From Echria macrotheca (lineage: Eukaryota > Ascomycota > Sordariomycetes > Sordariales > Schizotheciaceae), in contig MU839851.1 of assembly GCA_030411725.1 (NCBI GenBank), forward strand, positions 1-64,000: 64,000 nt of DNA. Reading direction: 5' to 3'. The position numbers were made by a program, and so were the translations under genes. The notes beneath the pieces are model-generated. The model was not told the DNA's origin. It did no database searches and was given only the letters and a program-made list of their open reading frames with translations. Below are positions 35,237 through 46,566 of the stretch, piece by piece; the first letter of the stretch is position 1, and each line of letters begins with the position of its first letter.

Positions 35237-35845
35237 ATGGCGGCATCTAGTACCATTGATAAGTCCAAACCCTACATTCCGGTTGCTGGACTCGCCAGCG
35301 ACGGCTGGTCCGAGGATCGCAAGGCGACAGCCACCTGCTACTGTGGCACTGTGCAGCTCATATTTGTAAGTTAAATGTCTGGCATGATCAAGCCAAGCTA
35401 TATCTGAACTGACGCTTGTGATTCCGTTAAATAGTCACTTGACGGCGTCGTCAACACCTTCGTCTGCAACTGCACTGACTGCCGCAAGATCACGGCGTCC
35501 ATGTTCGCCAGCAACTTCACCGTCAAGGACTCGCATTTCGAACACGCGCGCGGAAAGGACCGTCTCAAGACCTTCAGCCAGTCGCAGACGATAGCCTCGG
35601 GCAAGGCGATGGCCAACTACTTTTGCGACAACTGCGGTACGCTGATGTACCGCGTCGGCGAGCGTTTCCCGGGTGTTAGCATCCTGCGCATCGGTACTGT
35701 CGATGACTTCTCGCTGCACGAGACTGAGCTTCGTCCGCGACAGGAGATGTGGACGAAGAACCGCGTCTGCTGGTTTACGGGTGTCCAGGGGGTGGAGGAG
35801 ACATTCGAGGGCCAGGGCCAGCGCACGAAACGAAGTCAACTGTAA
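35237..35845 (+). CDS. GFA/CENP-V-family zinc enzyme-like protein
   Basis: Two exons (35237-35365, 35435-35845) give about 179 aa. The zinc-binding cysteine pattern of the glutathione-dependent formaldehyde-activating (GFA) fold is complete: CYCG, then CNCTDC across the intron, then FCDNCGTLMY. Many fungal members are annotated as GFA or Mss4-like without a proven substrate; a role in glutathione-linked detoxification is possible but not shown. The intron (69 nt, 35366-35434, GTAAGT) is phase 0. The frame is open further upstream (ATG at 35129 is also in frame) but that extension is hydrophobic and atypical, so 35237 is preferred. Confidence 0.85.
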
Positions 35846-35917
35846 ACTAGGCAAACCAAATAAACGTTACGCAAACGGAAGCGAAGAAAGATCTTCAAAC
35901 TATCACACAGCGACCCT

Positions 35918-37232
35918 CTACAGTTCATCGTGGTCCCTCCGCTCGAGTCGTTCCCCGTCCCACGGTGCCACTCTTCCGCCCAAAACATTCTCTAGAAACG
36001 AACCCAGTTTCTCCGGTGTGATATCCCGCCCACTTCCAGGGTATGGAAATATCTCACCTCGTTGCAGATTTTCGACCGAAAGCCCCTCAGTTATCCCCTC
36101 TTCCAGCCCAGCCATACCAGGCATCAGAGGATGCACATTGACATCGATCAAGGTAAAGAGCATACCCGCTTCGTGCTTCTTTACCAGCCCACGCATCTTC
36201 TCTCTGTAGACGTCCTTCTTCTGCTCTGAACCGGCAAAGTAGTGAACAATTACCGTCTTTTCGCCCCTGGAGGCAATCTGCCCGAGCTCTGATATCTCTT
36301 TCCTCGTAGGCTCGAGAATCAACGGTGTTGAGCATTGTCTCAGGAGCTCCTTCATCGATCCGACGACCCAAAGTTCTTCGAGGGCGTAGGTCTCGTTCTC
36401 GATGTTGTTGCGGCATTGGATGATGGATCCGGTCTCAGATGATGAAGGGGGAAGAATTCCAAAGGAATATTCAAGGTGGTGGTCTCTGGCTAGATCAAGG
36501 TACTGCCATTCATAAAGCGGAATCTCTTGAGGTGGGAATTGGGCAGTGAGTGTAATATCATCGGAATTGGTGAATGCGGTGAGGGTTTCGTGAGTGATAG
36601 AGGAAGTCACAGGATTGGAGACCCGCCGGATGAAAGACAGAATCCTACAAGGCGTTGAAGGTTAGTGAAACCACCCTTGGTGCGGACATAAATAAGAGAG
36701 TGAAGCTCACGAGGATGACCTTGGTACTCCCCTGTATCGATAGAACCTATCCTCTCCCTGGTACAACCTGATTGCCGGATAGGAGGTTGCGTCCAGGTGA
36801 ATACAGGTTGCCGTGTGAACGGAACAGTCAATACTCGTGATCTTGATGTCTTTAACACCACCTTGGAGGGCTGCCCACTCTAACTCGAGCATCTGGCTAC
36901 GTTTTCTAAGTTGGTTCAGTTAGCGGAAGCAAATACAACTGCGCGAGCACTGACTGAGTCGGCTGTGGATCCCAGAAACACTCATTAGCTACATGTACAA
37001 TACCATGGACAGTCTCATTATTTGCTAGACTCACGAAGGTAACTGGCGACCCAAATCGGTGTTAGTTTTGGTATTTTCTCAAGTCAAAATCATATCGGGA
37101 GTCCTTACAGGCGACCAGCGTTGGCTCCTTCTGACTGAATGCATTCCGAAGCTCTTCACCACTCGCATGTTTCCATCCACTTGCCCGACATATCTCTATG
37201 CAAAGCACCAGGAAGATGTATGACCAGGCCAT
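35918..37232 (-). CDS. Secreted/ER thioredoxin-fold PDI-like protein lacking a CxxC active site
   Basis: Start ATG 37232 gives the signal peptide MAWSYIFLVLCIEICRA. A thioredoxin-like domain follows: TLVAF, LELEWAALQ, IKITSIDCSVHTATC and the cis-Pro-type TSYPAIRLYQG. Then comes a second, PDI b-like region to the end (HDEL-like RRDHDEL terminus, an ER-retention-type signal). Exons read as 37232-37109, 37042-36955, 36896-36711 and 36644-35918 (about 374 aa). An additional in-frame 72-nt GTGAGT...CACAG intron (37034-36963) may remove a poorly matching insert and leave an 8-nt micro-exon (about 350 aa). No CxxC pair is present at the expected site, so redox activity is doubtful. Head to head with a prolyl 4-hydroxylase gene. 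Confidence 0.72.
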
Positions 37233-37450
37233 CCCGAGTAAGTTGCAAAAGCTACAAACCTTTCTTCAGAAAACATTCGCGGTGACCATGTCATGTGCTG
37301 GTCGCTAGGATGAATTGCATGAGCCGGTTAAATCCGGAATGGCAAGCTTGAAACATCAAACAGGGCAGGTCCTGCACATCATCCTCAGTCCCTCTGTACG
37401 GTAAGGTCCTAGTAGCGGCTCTCATCAATCATTCATCATTCTTCTTCACC
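37233..37450. promoter_or_regulatory. Divergent promoter between PDI-like and prolyl 4-hydroxylase genes
   Basis: Only 218 bp separate the two start codons, which point away from each other, so regulatory elements are probably shared. Confidence 0.6.
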
Positions 37451-38212
37451 ATGGTCTCATTATCATGGGCTCTGGTCCTGGCCGGCGTTGGCGTCGCAGC
37501 TTCAGAGTGCACCCATCCCTCTTTCAAGGCATACAAACTCTCCTCTTCACCGCTAATAATCTATCTGCAAAACTTTCTCACAAAAAATGAGCGATCCCAC
37601 CTGAAAGAAATCTCCAAACCGCGTTTTCGCCGCTCTGTGGTAGCCAGCGATGAGGGCGCCAAGCAATCCCGCATTCGCACGTCTCAGTCGACCGATCTCC
37701 CGCGCGATGAGATCGTGAAATGCATCGAGCAACGGGCCATGGAATTCCAGGGATTCGACACGAAAGAGTCCCAGCTAGAGCCGCTGCAGCTTGTCAAATA
37801 CGGTCCGGGTGAGCACTACGATTACCACACAGACTGGCTCGCCGATCCCCAGTACACTACATCCTTCAACGGCGGAAACAGGATGACGAGTTTCCTCGTT
37901 TATGTCTACGTTTCCAACGATACCACAGGCGGGGGAACCGGTTTTCCTCTGGTCGATGCCCCAAGAGACGAGAGGTGGTGTGGCTTTGTGGAATGCGATG
38001 AACCGTTCGGGAGCGGGGTGGTCTTCCGGCCGGTAGAGGGAAACGCCATCTTCTGGGAGAATTTGATCCCAGGCACCGGACGAGGCGATGGTCGCACCGA
38101 GCATGCTGGGCTGCCTGTCACGAGCGGAGAGAAGATTGGCATGAACATATGGACGAGGCAAGCAGGGATCAGCGACGAGGTCCGGAAGGAGGGTGGGCCA
38201 TTAGACTTCTGA
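37451..38212 (+). CDS. Secreted prolyl 4-hydroxylase-like 2-oxoglutarate/Fe(II) dioxygenase
   Basis: The 253-aa single-exon product hydroxylates prolyl or related substrates with 2-oxoglutarate and O2, by family. A signal peptide (MVSLSWALVLAGVGVAAS) indicates secretory pathway entry. The iron triad is visible: H126-T-D128 in YGPGEHYDYHTDW and the distal His at 218 (EHAGLPV). The 2-oxoglutarate-binding Lys is K228 in GEKIGMNIW. The TRNSQS-like RTSQSTDLP segment also fits P4H alpha-subunit proteins. In animals the collagen P4H alpha subunit works with protein disulfide isomerase; here a PDI-like gene is the divergent neighbour. Confidence 0.9.
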   Translation: MVSLSWALVLAGVGVAASECTHPSFKAYKLSSSPLIIYLQNFLTKNERSHLKEISKPRFRRSVVASDEGAKQSRIRTSQSTDLPRDEIVKCIEQRAMEFQGFDTKESQLEPLQLVKYGPGEHYDYHTDWLADPQYTTSFNGGNRMTSFLVYVYVSNDTTGGGTGFPLVDAPRDERWCGFVECDEPFGSGVVFRPVEGNAIFWENLIPGTGRGDGRTEHAGLPVTSGEKIGMNIWTRQAGISDEVRKEGGPLDF

Positions 38213-38719
38213 TGAGGGAGGGCGCCGAACGCTTGGGTAAATGTGGGTGCTGGGCCAATCGCAATACATCCGAGATATATATCCCTATTCCGTAACTTTG
38301 TGACAGGATTAGCGTAATGCGGGGGTCTGGAACACATTAACTGGTGACGTGCTGGAAGCCAAGCAGCAACCAACGACATCCAAGCATGTCTCCAAGTACA
38401 TTGGCAGATCTCGACTGCCGAGCCAAGCCAATTCCTCGGGAGCCCGGGAAAGGTCAGCATGTCCGGGTCCATCACGAAAATAATTGCGCCAAGCCAGACG
38501 CTTTGAAAGCGACGTATGTTTGTCGTTGATGGTGGCTCCGGATGCCGTGTTAGGTGACGGTGTGTGGAAGCTCTGATGCTATTCTTGCCACCGGTGTAGA
38601 GAGGAAGGGGGTGACATGGGAAGAGAAAAATGGGTGTCGCCCCGCTGCTCCGGCGATGAAGACAGAGCTCTCGACACATCCAAGTGTCTTGCGGCCAAGT
38701 AAGCTTTGAAGCGTCGACG
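38213..38719. other. Intergenic region
   Basis: No supported gene; promoter of the sorbosone dehydrogenase-like gene. Confidence 0.5.
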
Positions 38720-40052
38720 ATGGCGTGGGTTTCTCTCCCCAGAGCCCGGCTGCTTGTAGCTTGGGGAATCATGTTGTTATCGCAGCTGTCAGGGGTCCAG
38801 GCTCAGTGTGCGGGCGTGACCAAGCAGAGCAACCAGAAAATGGCTTCGGGATACACATCGAGTGTTCTCATCACCGGCCTCCGTACCCCACGGGGCATCG
38901 CCATGGACACCGAGGGTGCTCTTCTCGTGGCAGAGCAGCAAGGTGGTGCGGTCCGGCGACTTACTCTAAAAGACCAAGGTAGCACCGTCTGTGTCGACAC
39001 CAATACCGTGCTCATTCCCAGCGGCAACGTAAGATCGTGCTTTTCTATTCCCCTGCAAGCGCTTCGCTGACGATCTGAAGACCAACCACGGTGTCGCGGT
39101 CAGTGCGGATGGCAAAACCATCTTTGTTTCCAACCTCCAGAAGGTGACAGCATTCGATTACGACCCTGTCGCCGGCAAGGTTGGGACTGGCAAGACGGTC
39201 ATTTCCAACATGCAGAACAATGGCCCGCACCCGACTCGCGCCCTCATGACGTCCAAGTTCAGCCTGGATACCCTGCTGGTCGCCATCGGATCTGCGGCCA
39301 ACGTTGACACGGCAACCACAGCCACCACGGCGGGCCGCAGCATGATTAAGCAGTTCAGCATCAAGTCCATCATGGCCAACCCGACCACGTATACAGCTGG
39401 CGGCGAAGTTCTTGGATGGGGCCTCCGTAACATCGTCGGCATGGGCGAGCACCCCACCACAGGCGGCGTGTGGTCGGTCGAAAACTCGATGGACGACATC
39501 AAGCTAAACAGCAAGGACGTGCACAATGAGAACCCAGCCGAGAAGGCCAACTACCACGGCGCACTGAACGATACGACCAACAAGCTGAAAGGCGCCAACT
39601 ACGGCTATCCGAGCTGCGTGCCCGCCTGGGATACAGGGCTGCTGGGGGTCAGTACGCTGTCGGTTGGGAGCTTATTCTCGCCAGACGGCGTGCCCAAAGC
39701 CAGTGACTGCGCGTCGCGCCAGCCGGGCCGTATTCACTTCCCCTCGCATACCGCCCCGCTCGACATCAAGTGGACTCCGGATGGCCGCACCGCCTACGTC
39801 AGCTTCCACGGGTCGTGGGATCGTCGGCCGCCGGATGGGTACCGAGTCATGAAGGTGCAATTTGGAGCCGACGGACAGCCTGTGGAGCCGTTGTCGAGCA
39901 AGACGGCTGCGGTGACCATCATGGAGAACCCCAACACTTCGTCCTGCCCCAGTGGTTGCTTCAGGCCGGTCGGGTTGGCTGTTGACAGCAAGAAAAGGTT
40001 GTTCGTGTCGAGTGATAATACGGGCGAGATTTATGTCATCTATGGAGCTTGA
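38720..40052 (+). CDS. Secreted glucose/sorbosone dehydrogenase-like beta-propeller protein
   Basis: Two exons (38720-39028, 39081-40052) give about 426 aa. The N-terminus has a signal peptide (LLVAWGIMLLSQLSGVQAQ). Family motifs are TPRGIAMD, LLVAEQQGGAVRRL, GWGLRNIVGMGEHP, PLDIKWTPDGRTAYVSFHGS and FRPVGLAVDSKKRLFVSSD. These match fungal proteins annotated as L-sorbosone dehydrogenase, a soluble PQQ-type six-bladed propeller. Whether PQQ is bound is not decided here; oxidation of sugars outside the cell is the likely role. The intron (52 nt, 39029-39080, GTAAGA) is phase 0 with a CGCTGAC branch. Confidence 0.87.
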
Positions 40053-40571
40053 AGAGAATGAGAAGTAGTACAGCCTGCTATTGACAATGGACCAATTCCA
40101 AATCCGAACCAGTGGTGTTTTCACAGAGGGGTGTTGTATCTGTCCCTGAAATCCGTGATGGTAGTGGTGGTCCTCGGAAGAGTTTGACAGAGCCGTCCTG
40201 TGAATCGCTCGATCAAATCCATTAGTCTCTTTTCAAACCACTGTTGCCAATAAACAGTCTGAAATACGACTCAAAGAATAGGTCAAGAGCGTGCTAGACG
40301 TGGTTTCCCTAGCTGGTGGTCAGGCCTTCACACCATTGCAACCTCGCAGTGACGTCATTCCGCTGTAACCTCACCAACAACAACCGAAGCGTATTGTCGT
40401 CGAAACAGCTGGAATTGCAGTTCTCTGGGAATATTGTCTACCTACCTGAACCCAAATCATTCATTGCGAATTGAACGCCCTAGAACGTGGGAGCCGGAAT
40501 TTGAACCATCAGCAGTTCTACTACGACATCGCTTTCTTTTACCCGCTCTGCACCTCTCCCTAGATTTCATC
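40053..40571. other. Intergenic region
   Basis: No supported gene; promoter of the VOC gene. Confidence 0.5.
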
Positions 40572-40997
40572 ATGCCCCCCAAGCTCGGTCAAATCGTCGA
40601 GACCGTACTGTACACCTCGGACGCCGCGAAGCTTGCCGCATGGTACAAAGAGGTACTAGGCATGGAGTCCTTCATCGAGCTGCCCTCAGTCATCGGTTTC
40701 TCCTTGCCCAACAACACAATACTCCTCATCTTCAACAAGTCAATGACGACGGAGGACCGCAAATCGGAGAGGGGCGTGATTCCCAAGCACGGATGCGAGA
40801 CGGGCCTGGGACAACACATCGCATTCGCGTGCGCAAGCCTAGATGAGCTGCAAGAATGGGAGGAGCACTTCAACAGCAACAATGTCGAAATTATCGCGAG
40901 GATGGACTGGGAGCGGGGTGGCAAGTCGATTTATGTCAAAGACTGGGAGGGGCACGTGATCGAGATTATGACGAGGGGGGTTTGGACTGTGTATTAG
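40572..40997 (+). CDS. VOC-superfamily (glyoxalase/fosfomycin-resistance fold) protein
   Basis: The 141-aa single-exon product shows one paired beta-alpha-beta-beta-beta unit. It starts with VETVLYTSDAAKLAAWYKEVLGM, typical of the first VOC half, and ends KDWEGHVIEIM, the usual metal-ligand Glu strand; QHIAFACAS supplies a likely metal His. Members include glyoxalases, dioxygenases and antibiotic-resistance proteins; the substrate cannot be read from the sequence. The start is ATG 40572; the frame is open upstream but that part has no VOC features. Confidence 0.85.
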   Translation: MPPKLGQIVETVLYTSDAAKLAAWYKEVLGMESFIELPSVIGFSLPNNTILLIFNKSMTTEDRKSERGVIPKHGCETGLGQHIAFACASLDELQEWEEHFNSNNVEIIARMDWERGGKSIYVKDWEGHVIEIMTRGVWTVY

Positions 40998-41839
40998 ATT
41001 AGGCTTTGGTTTGCAGGAGTGGGATTGTTGCGATGTCTGGTGACAGAGGTGGATGGTTCTGTAAGAGTCGGGCTGAACTACGCACAGGTATCACCTGGTA
41101 GAGAACCTCAGGGGCTTGGAAATGAACTTTGTGTTTTATTCTGTAGGAGGGACAAAAGCTCATGTGGCTTCAAACAGACGAGTATCTGCGATCACGTCGA
41201 CTCACATAGCATAGATGGAGATGTGGTCAGCTCGAGATGCAGTGAGGTACTTGCTTACCACCATGATTTGTTGGGTGAGTAACATGGGGTGTATTTACAA
41301 CCACTCACCACACGCTATTTAGCCCCTGAAACAAATACTTCAACACATGTCTCGTTGCCATTCGACAGACGAATCCAGGGTGATGGTTTCCATTCCAGTG
41401 GCCTGGATCGCGAGGAAGCTCGCTCGATGGCGGGTTCATTCCAGACATTATTGTCAACATCAGCGGAACGAAAACAAAAATACGGAACAACAAAGGTGAG
41501 GAAAGGGAGGCGCTAGCGCAGGAGAAAAAAGCAAGCATTATTCCGTAACCCCTGCTAGATCCGAGCTTCGATGACGCTGCGATGGAGCTTTCTCTCCGGA
41601 CTTGCGACAACGTTAGGGATAGGGGGCTTGTGAGGCGTCCAATCCCGGCCTCGGGATCTCGCCTCTAACTCGAACCAGATCAACAAAATTGCGATCCGGT
41701 GGCGCGCCGTTGGATCGCGCCTGTCGCCTGGGCGCGCTACCAAGGAGGCTTAAATGCCAGGCCTCGCACTTCCAGACGGCATTTGCTGGCGTGGAAGGGG
41801 TCGCCAACCCAGTCATTCTTTTGCTTTCCGGTTGCCAAA
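40998..41839. other. Intergenic region
   Basis: No supported gene; the frames on both strands are short and featureless. Confidence 0.5.
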
Positions 41840-42859
41840 ATGTATCGCGCCTCGATTGTCGCGCCACTCCTTTTGTCCTTCGTTTCGACTGCCCTAGGGG
41901 ATCTCGGCAGTGATGCTTTTTGCAGCAAGAAAGCTCTCAACTATCTGGCCTGTCGGAATGGCATCCCACTCTCGTGCATCCCGGCCATCGCTACGCAGGC
42001 GGCCGAGTTCTGCAGCGGCTTCCTGGCGGTGACAGCAACATCAGTGACCACGGCCTCCCAGGTCACCACAGTTACCGTCACCCAGACGCTGACCTCGGGA
42101 ACAACCGCAACAGAGACTTCCACAACCGTCGCCGAAACCACCACGACCGAGATTTCGACGGCAACGACCTCCTCGATTACGGGAACCACGACCGTGACCT
42201 CATTTGTTCCTCCGGATGTCGTCTCCATCGCGCCCCGTGGACAGGCCATGCTAGGCTGTTCTTCATTGTCCGAGGAAAAGCTGAACCAAATCCCGTCGGA
42301 GAACTTGGCGTCGGTCTGTAAGTGTCTGAGCGTCACGGCAACTACGGTGGTTGTTATCCAAACCGCGACGGCAAGCTCCACCGCGGTATGTATCGCGATA
42401 TCAACGTGATGCCCTTATGTCAAGACTAACGAGGCGCAAAAACAGACCGCTCCAGCGTCGAGTACAACTACGTCCACGTTCATGGTGACAGTGGTTGCTG
42501 TCTCGTCCTCAACCACGACCACAACAACGACCGCCACCACGACCCTCGATGTCGTAGCAACCTCGACGGCCGTCGTCGACATCTGCTCGGTTACGTATAA
42601 CCCGTCGGGCGAGGGCGTGGGCAACGCCATCTTTCTACCTGAAGTCAGTAGCGGGCAGGACTGTTGTGTCCTGTGCTGGAACACACCGGACTGCGTCGCC
42701 GCGGCTTTTCCGGGTGGCTGCCAGCTGCTCGTCAAGACTGTGCCCCTTGACGGCGCGCCTACCAGCCCGACGTGCCCGTTGGGGATCGAGAACTACAATT
42801 TCCTTCCGGGACCTGGCGTCGTGTACGCCGGCCCATGCGCCGTGCCTCCGTCTTCCTAA
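41840..42859 (+). CDS. Secreted Thr/Ser-rich protein with cysteine-rich (PAN/apple-like) C-terminus
   Basis: Two exons (41840-42385, 42446-42859) give about 319 aa. It opens with a signal peptide (MYRASIVAPLLLSFVSTALG) and a small Cys-containing N-terminal segment. Two Thr/Ser-rich, probably O-glycosylated stretches follow. A C-terminal module has CSVTYNP...QDCCVLCWNTPDCVAAAF...CQLLV, resembling the cysteine spacing of PAN/apple-type domains. Likely cell-wall or extracellular. The intron (60 nt, 42386-42445, GTATGT, GACTAAC branch, AACAG) is phase 0. No GPI signal is seen. Confidence 0.78.
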
Positions 42860-43240
42860 TACGTGGACAGCGGCCGTGTCATTAGCCAGAGTATGCGCAA
42901 CTTTGCCCATGTCAAGTTGAGATGCCACAGCGTCAGACCCGATCTTGAGAATTTGAAATGTATTGTTTTAGTTTCACACCCTCAATATTGATCTCGCTCG
43001 ATCTGAGACCGATCTTTACCTTATGGTCAACCCACGCAAACTCCCATATGATGCATAAAAACATCCGTTATCGCATGCGCCGGCAGAAACTACGAAGCCC
43101 CGCAGTTTACGACGAACGGGTGGCGCTTCGCCTGTGGCATATTGTAATAGTTGAGATTTGCTCAAGCAAGCTAGGTACCTAGATAACCTATAACCGGTTA
43201 ACCGGTACGGCGATGAACTGGACGCCTGAGAAGTACCAAA
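42860..43240. other. Intergenic, convergent spacer
   Basis: No supported gene. Contains an AGGTACCTAG motif near 43172 and a CCGGTTAACCGG palindrome near 43193. Confidence 0.55.
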
Positions 43241-44174
43241 CTAGTAAGTGCTCCTCTCCGACCAAGGCTTCACTGCATCCAACAGGTCCCTATGAACATG
43301 CCCATCCACCCCGCATCGCTCTATCACTGCGTCCAAAACATCTTCGCCGATTCTCTTGGCAAACAACAGCCAAGCGGCCCAGAAGAAGTCAACGTAGCTT
43401 ACCTCAGCGCCGTTGAAGAAGGGTCCCGACGAATTCTCCTTGAGCATGGCCGTGATCTCCTTCAAGACAGGCTCCAGTCGCTCGTACGCAACGTCGCCAC
43501 CCTCTTCCTTCTCGATGGCGTCGAGAGACTTGCCGTTGAGCCGCTCTTTGGACTCGTACCAGTACGCAATGCTGCCCTCGGCAAGCAGACGCCTTGGCAC
43601 GAGCGGGAGGTAGACGCCCCGGAAGGGCGTCATCAGGCGACCGTAGTTCTCAACGAACCATGAAAGCTGCGGCGAGTCGATAGTGAGAGGGGGAGATGAA
43701 TACCGCTGGTTGATGACGTCGGCGATTCTACGGCTGTCCATGACGTATTCGTCGCCCGGCAGACGGACCGTTGGGATAGTGTAGTCGGCGATGGCGGTCC
43801 CCATCTCATGCGGCTTGACGCTGCGAGGAGTGTCAGCGACGACCAAGTGCAGAGTTGAAAAGGATCAACTTACTGGCCAGCCAATCGAGGCCCGACTTCC
43901 GGGTAGTTTAACTGAGTCCTGTCAGGTCACACACTCCATAGGGGTTAGGGAGGGCTGAAATACCCATTCCGTCTTGTAAGGGACTCCCTTGTAGTTGAGA
44001 AGGAGTCGAGCTGCAACTAGGTCAGTAAATTGTACGAGCCGATGTGCGCAGAGGAATGGGATGTTGGAATCGGTGGGCAGGAAAACTCTTCTCACTTTTC
44101 CAGGGGTTCAAAGACCAGCACTCAGGGGTGTCTTTGGACGTCAGGTCGAACAGAATGATCTCGTCAGAAGCCAT
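43241..44174 (-). CDS. Glutathione S-transferase-like protein
   Basis: Four exons (44174-44096, 44010-43964, 43911-43874, 43820-43241) give about 247 aa. The N-terminal thioredoxin-like domain reads LFDLTSKDTPECWSLNPWK, RLLLNYKGVPYKTEW, NYPEVGPRLAG, then YTIPTVRLPG and the gamma-glutamyl-binding MDSRRIA. An all-helical C-terminal domain ends with SYVDFFWAAWLLFAKR. This matches fungal etherase-like/Ure2p-type cytosolic GSTs, which conjugate or reduce electrophiles. Three short introns (85, 52 and 53 nt) all restore the frame. Divergent from a P450 gene, an arrangement consistent with, but not proof of, a joint detoxification role. Confidence 0.86.
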
Positions 44175-44870
44175 TTCTTCCGTGTCTCGACAATCGCTTT
44201 TGGTAATTCTGGGTAACTGGTGCCTAGGACGGTCTTGTGTGGCAATCCGCAGTTTGAATAGGGTTGAATTGGGTTGAATTGGGTTGAATTGAAAGGAAGT
44301 CAGATGTGGGAATGCAAAACCATAAATCCCCACCTCCCACTAGTAGTACTCGGTCAGATAATCTCCCGCTTACCAATCAGGGCAGGGCGCGCCCTATTAG
44401 TCTCAGCATTCTCCAGTTCGGCCGAACCCGGGCCAGACTCGAGTCGTATTCGACTCGCATACCGCACACTCGCGAATACCTAGGTAACAAGCCTTCCAGC
44501 CTTCCACCCCCGGAAACCCGCTTTTTAGCGCAGTTAAATCGTTCCTACTGCTCCTGGGAGCTGGTTAGAGGCTAGAAACTAGCAACGGGATCGCTACTGG
44601 GAGATTTTAAGGCATACTTGGTCGCAGTTTGCCTGGTCAGAGGCTTCTGGCAACTGCTTCTATTGGCTGCAGGCAGTACGTACCGCCAAAGTAGACCAAA
44701 CCGGTATTCGCGAGTGTTTGCAGTAGGGCCAAGACTCCAGCTGCATCAAGCGGCTCACCTGCAGCTATTCCCAACAAGCGGCCAGAGATTCCTTCACGTC
44801 GCAAAAGCGGGGAAGGTCAACAGCTCGATGGCAACCATTGACTCTTCCATCACCCGGGTTTAATTCTACA
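44175..44870. other. Divergent promoter region between GST and P450 genes
   Basis: 696 bp with no supported gene. Includes a three-copy GGGTTGAATT repeat and a perfect TACCTAGGTA palindrome at 44477-44486. Confidence 0.55.
44261..44290. repeat. GGGTTGAATT tandem repeat, three copies
   Basis: Three identical 10-bp units in a row, 87 bp upstream of the GST start codon. Confidence 0.9.
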
Positions 44871-46566
44871 ATGGGTGCGCTTGCAGATCTTTGGGTCATC
44901 CGCTGGGTGTTGGTGTCAGCGGTACTGGCCGTTTTTATCGCTTCCAAGATATACACCTACCGGCGCTTGAGCGCCTTCAGAGGTCCTTCCAGTGCGGGAT
45001 TTACTTCGTTTTGGCATTCACGGTCGTTTCTTACCTGGAACTCCCACTTGTTCTACCAGGAGGTGTGCGACAAGTATGGTAAGCCTGACCGTCTTCGCCG
45101 GGGCTGGAAAGAGGTACTCAGTCCACAACAGGACCAATCGCCCGAGTCGGGCCCAATGATCTCGTGACGTCGTCTCCGGAGTTACTTGCGCACATGAGTG
45201 CCGTGCGCTCCAAGTACTCAAGGGGCAAATGGTACAACCGTGCCACGCGTTTTCAGCCGGGTAAAGATCACATCTTCAGCATGATCGACGAGGAAAAGCA
45301 CAAGCTGCGGCGGCAGCAAATGGCCCCCGGGGTAAGCCATCTTGTCCCTCTGATGGCGACGACTGGAACCAATCCTCTGACTCTTGCCAGTACTCCGGAA
45401 AGGAAAACCTGGCGCTGGAAAGTTCGATCGACGTACACGTTCAAGAGCTTGTCGACTTGATCCGGACCAAGTACCTCTCGACCGAGACCAAGTCCCGGCC
45501 CTTTGACTTTGCCCGCAAGACCCAGTACTTTACCCTCGACGTCATCAGCGAAGTTGGATTCGGCGAACCCTTCGGCGACCTGCGTGCGGATCGAGATATC
45601 AACGAGTACATCGCGACCGGCGAGATCGGGCTCAGGGTGACCACGGTTGGTATGGCGTTGGGTCTGACCTGGTTCCTCCAGCTTCCGCTGGTTGCGCGGG
45701 TTCTGGGTCCGTCCGAATCGGATGTTTTCGGGTTTGGGCGCATGATAGCGAATGCACGCTCTCTCATTGACCTCCGACTCAAGAGGGACATGGAGAAGCG
45801 GTCTGACATGCTCGCCTCATTCTTCCGGCATGGTCTCAACGCTGAAGAACTGCTGTCTGAGACAGTGCTGCAGATTATTGCGGGATCGGATACGACCGCG
45901 GCGGCAATCCGGTCCATCATGCTCTATATCGTTTCCCATCCTCGAGTGTACGCAAAACTTCAGGAAGAGGTTGACGCGAGACGCCGTCAGGGATATGCCG
46001 GTATCGTCCCGGACAGCGAGGCCCGGAAGCTGCCGTATCTTCAGGCCGTCATCAAGGAGGGGATGCGGGTTCATCCACCAATCACTGACTCCATGCCAAA
46101 AAGGGTTCCCGACGGCGGTGATACGGTCATGGTTGACGGCCAGGCCGTGTTCCTCCCCGGTGGAACGAACATCAGCTATGCGGCGTGGCCTCTACATCAT
46201 AGCAAGGCAATATTCGGCGAGGATGCCGACGACTTTCGCCCCGAACGGTGGCTGCTAGAAAAGGACGACAAGAGACTGGCCGAGATGAATCGCACCCACG
46301 AGCTCCTTTTTGGCTACGGCAAGTACCAGTGTCTGGGCAAGTCCATTGCACTGATGGAAACCAGCAAGGTGATCTTCGAGGTACGTCATGAACGGTAGTA
46401 ACCCAGGGTTGCTGCAGCATTATTTGCTGACAGGACATAGCTATTTGCACACTTTGACTGGAGCCTCTCCAGGCCTGAGGCGCCATGGAAGGAGTCTAAC
46501 TGTGTCGGAATTTTTGTTCAGACCGACATGTGGATGGTCGCGAGTGAGCGACACATCCAGAACTGA
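44871..46566 (+). CDS. Cytochrome P450 monooxygenase
   Basis: Four exons (44871-45078, 45132-45331, 45391-46380, 46441-46566) give about 507 aa. An N-terminal ER anchor (WVIRWVLVSAVLAVFIASK) is followed by the canonical P450 motifs: I-helix AGSDTT (about 299), ExxR in KEGMR (about 357), PERF-type FRPERW and the heme loop FGYGKYQCLG (about 441-450). The IARVGPNDLV segment near residue 72 is typical of fungal CYPs related to pisatin demethylase, but the clan is not certain. The substrate is unknown. All three introns are 53-60 nt with clean signals, and splicing restores the length expected for the family. Confidence 0.93.

Noticed and set aside
22157..46566. A secondary-metabolite gene cluster (OMT, acetyltransferase, P450, GST)
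   Set aside because: No polyketide, peptide or terpene synthase backbone gene is in the window, and the enzymes are spread over 24 kb among unrelated genes.
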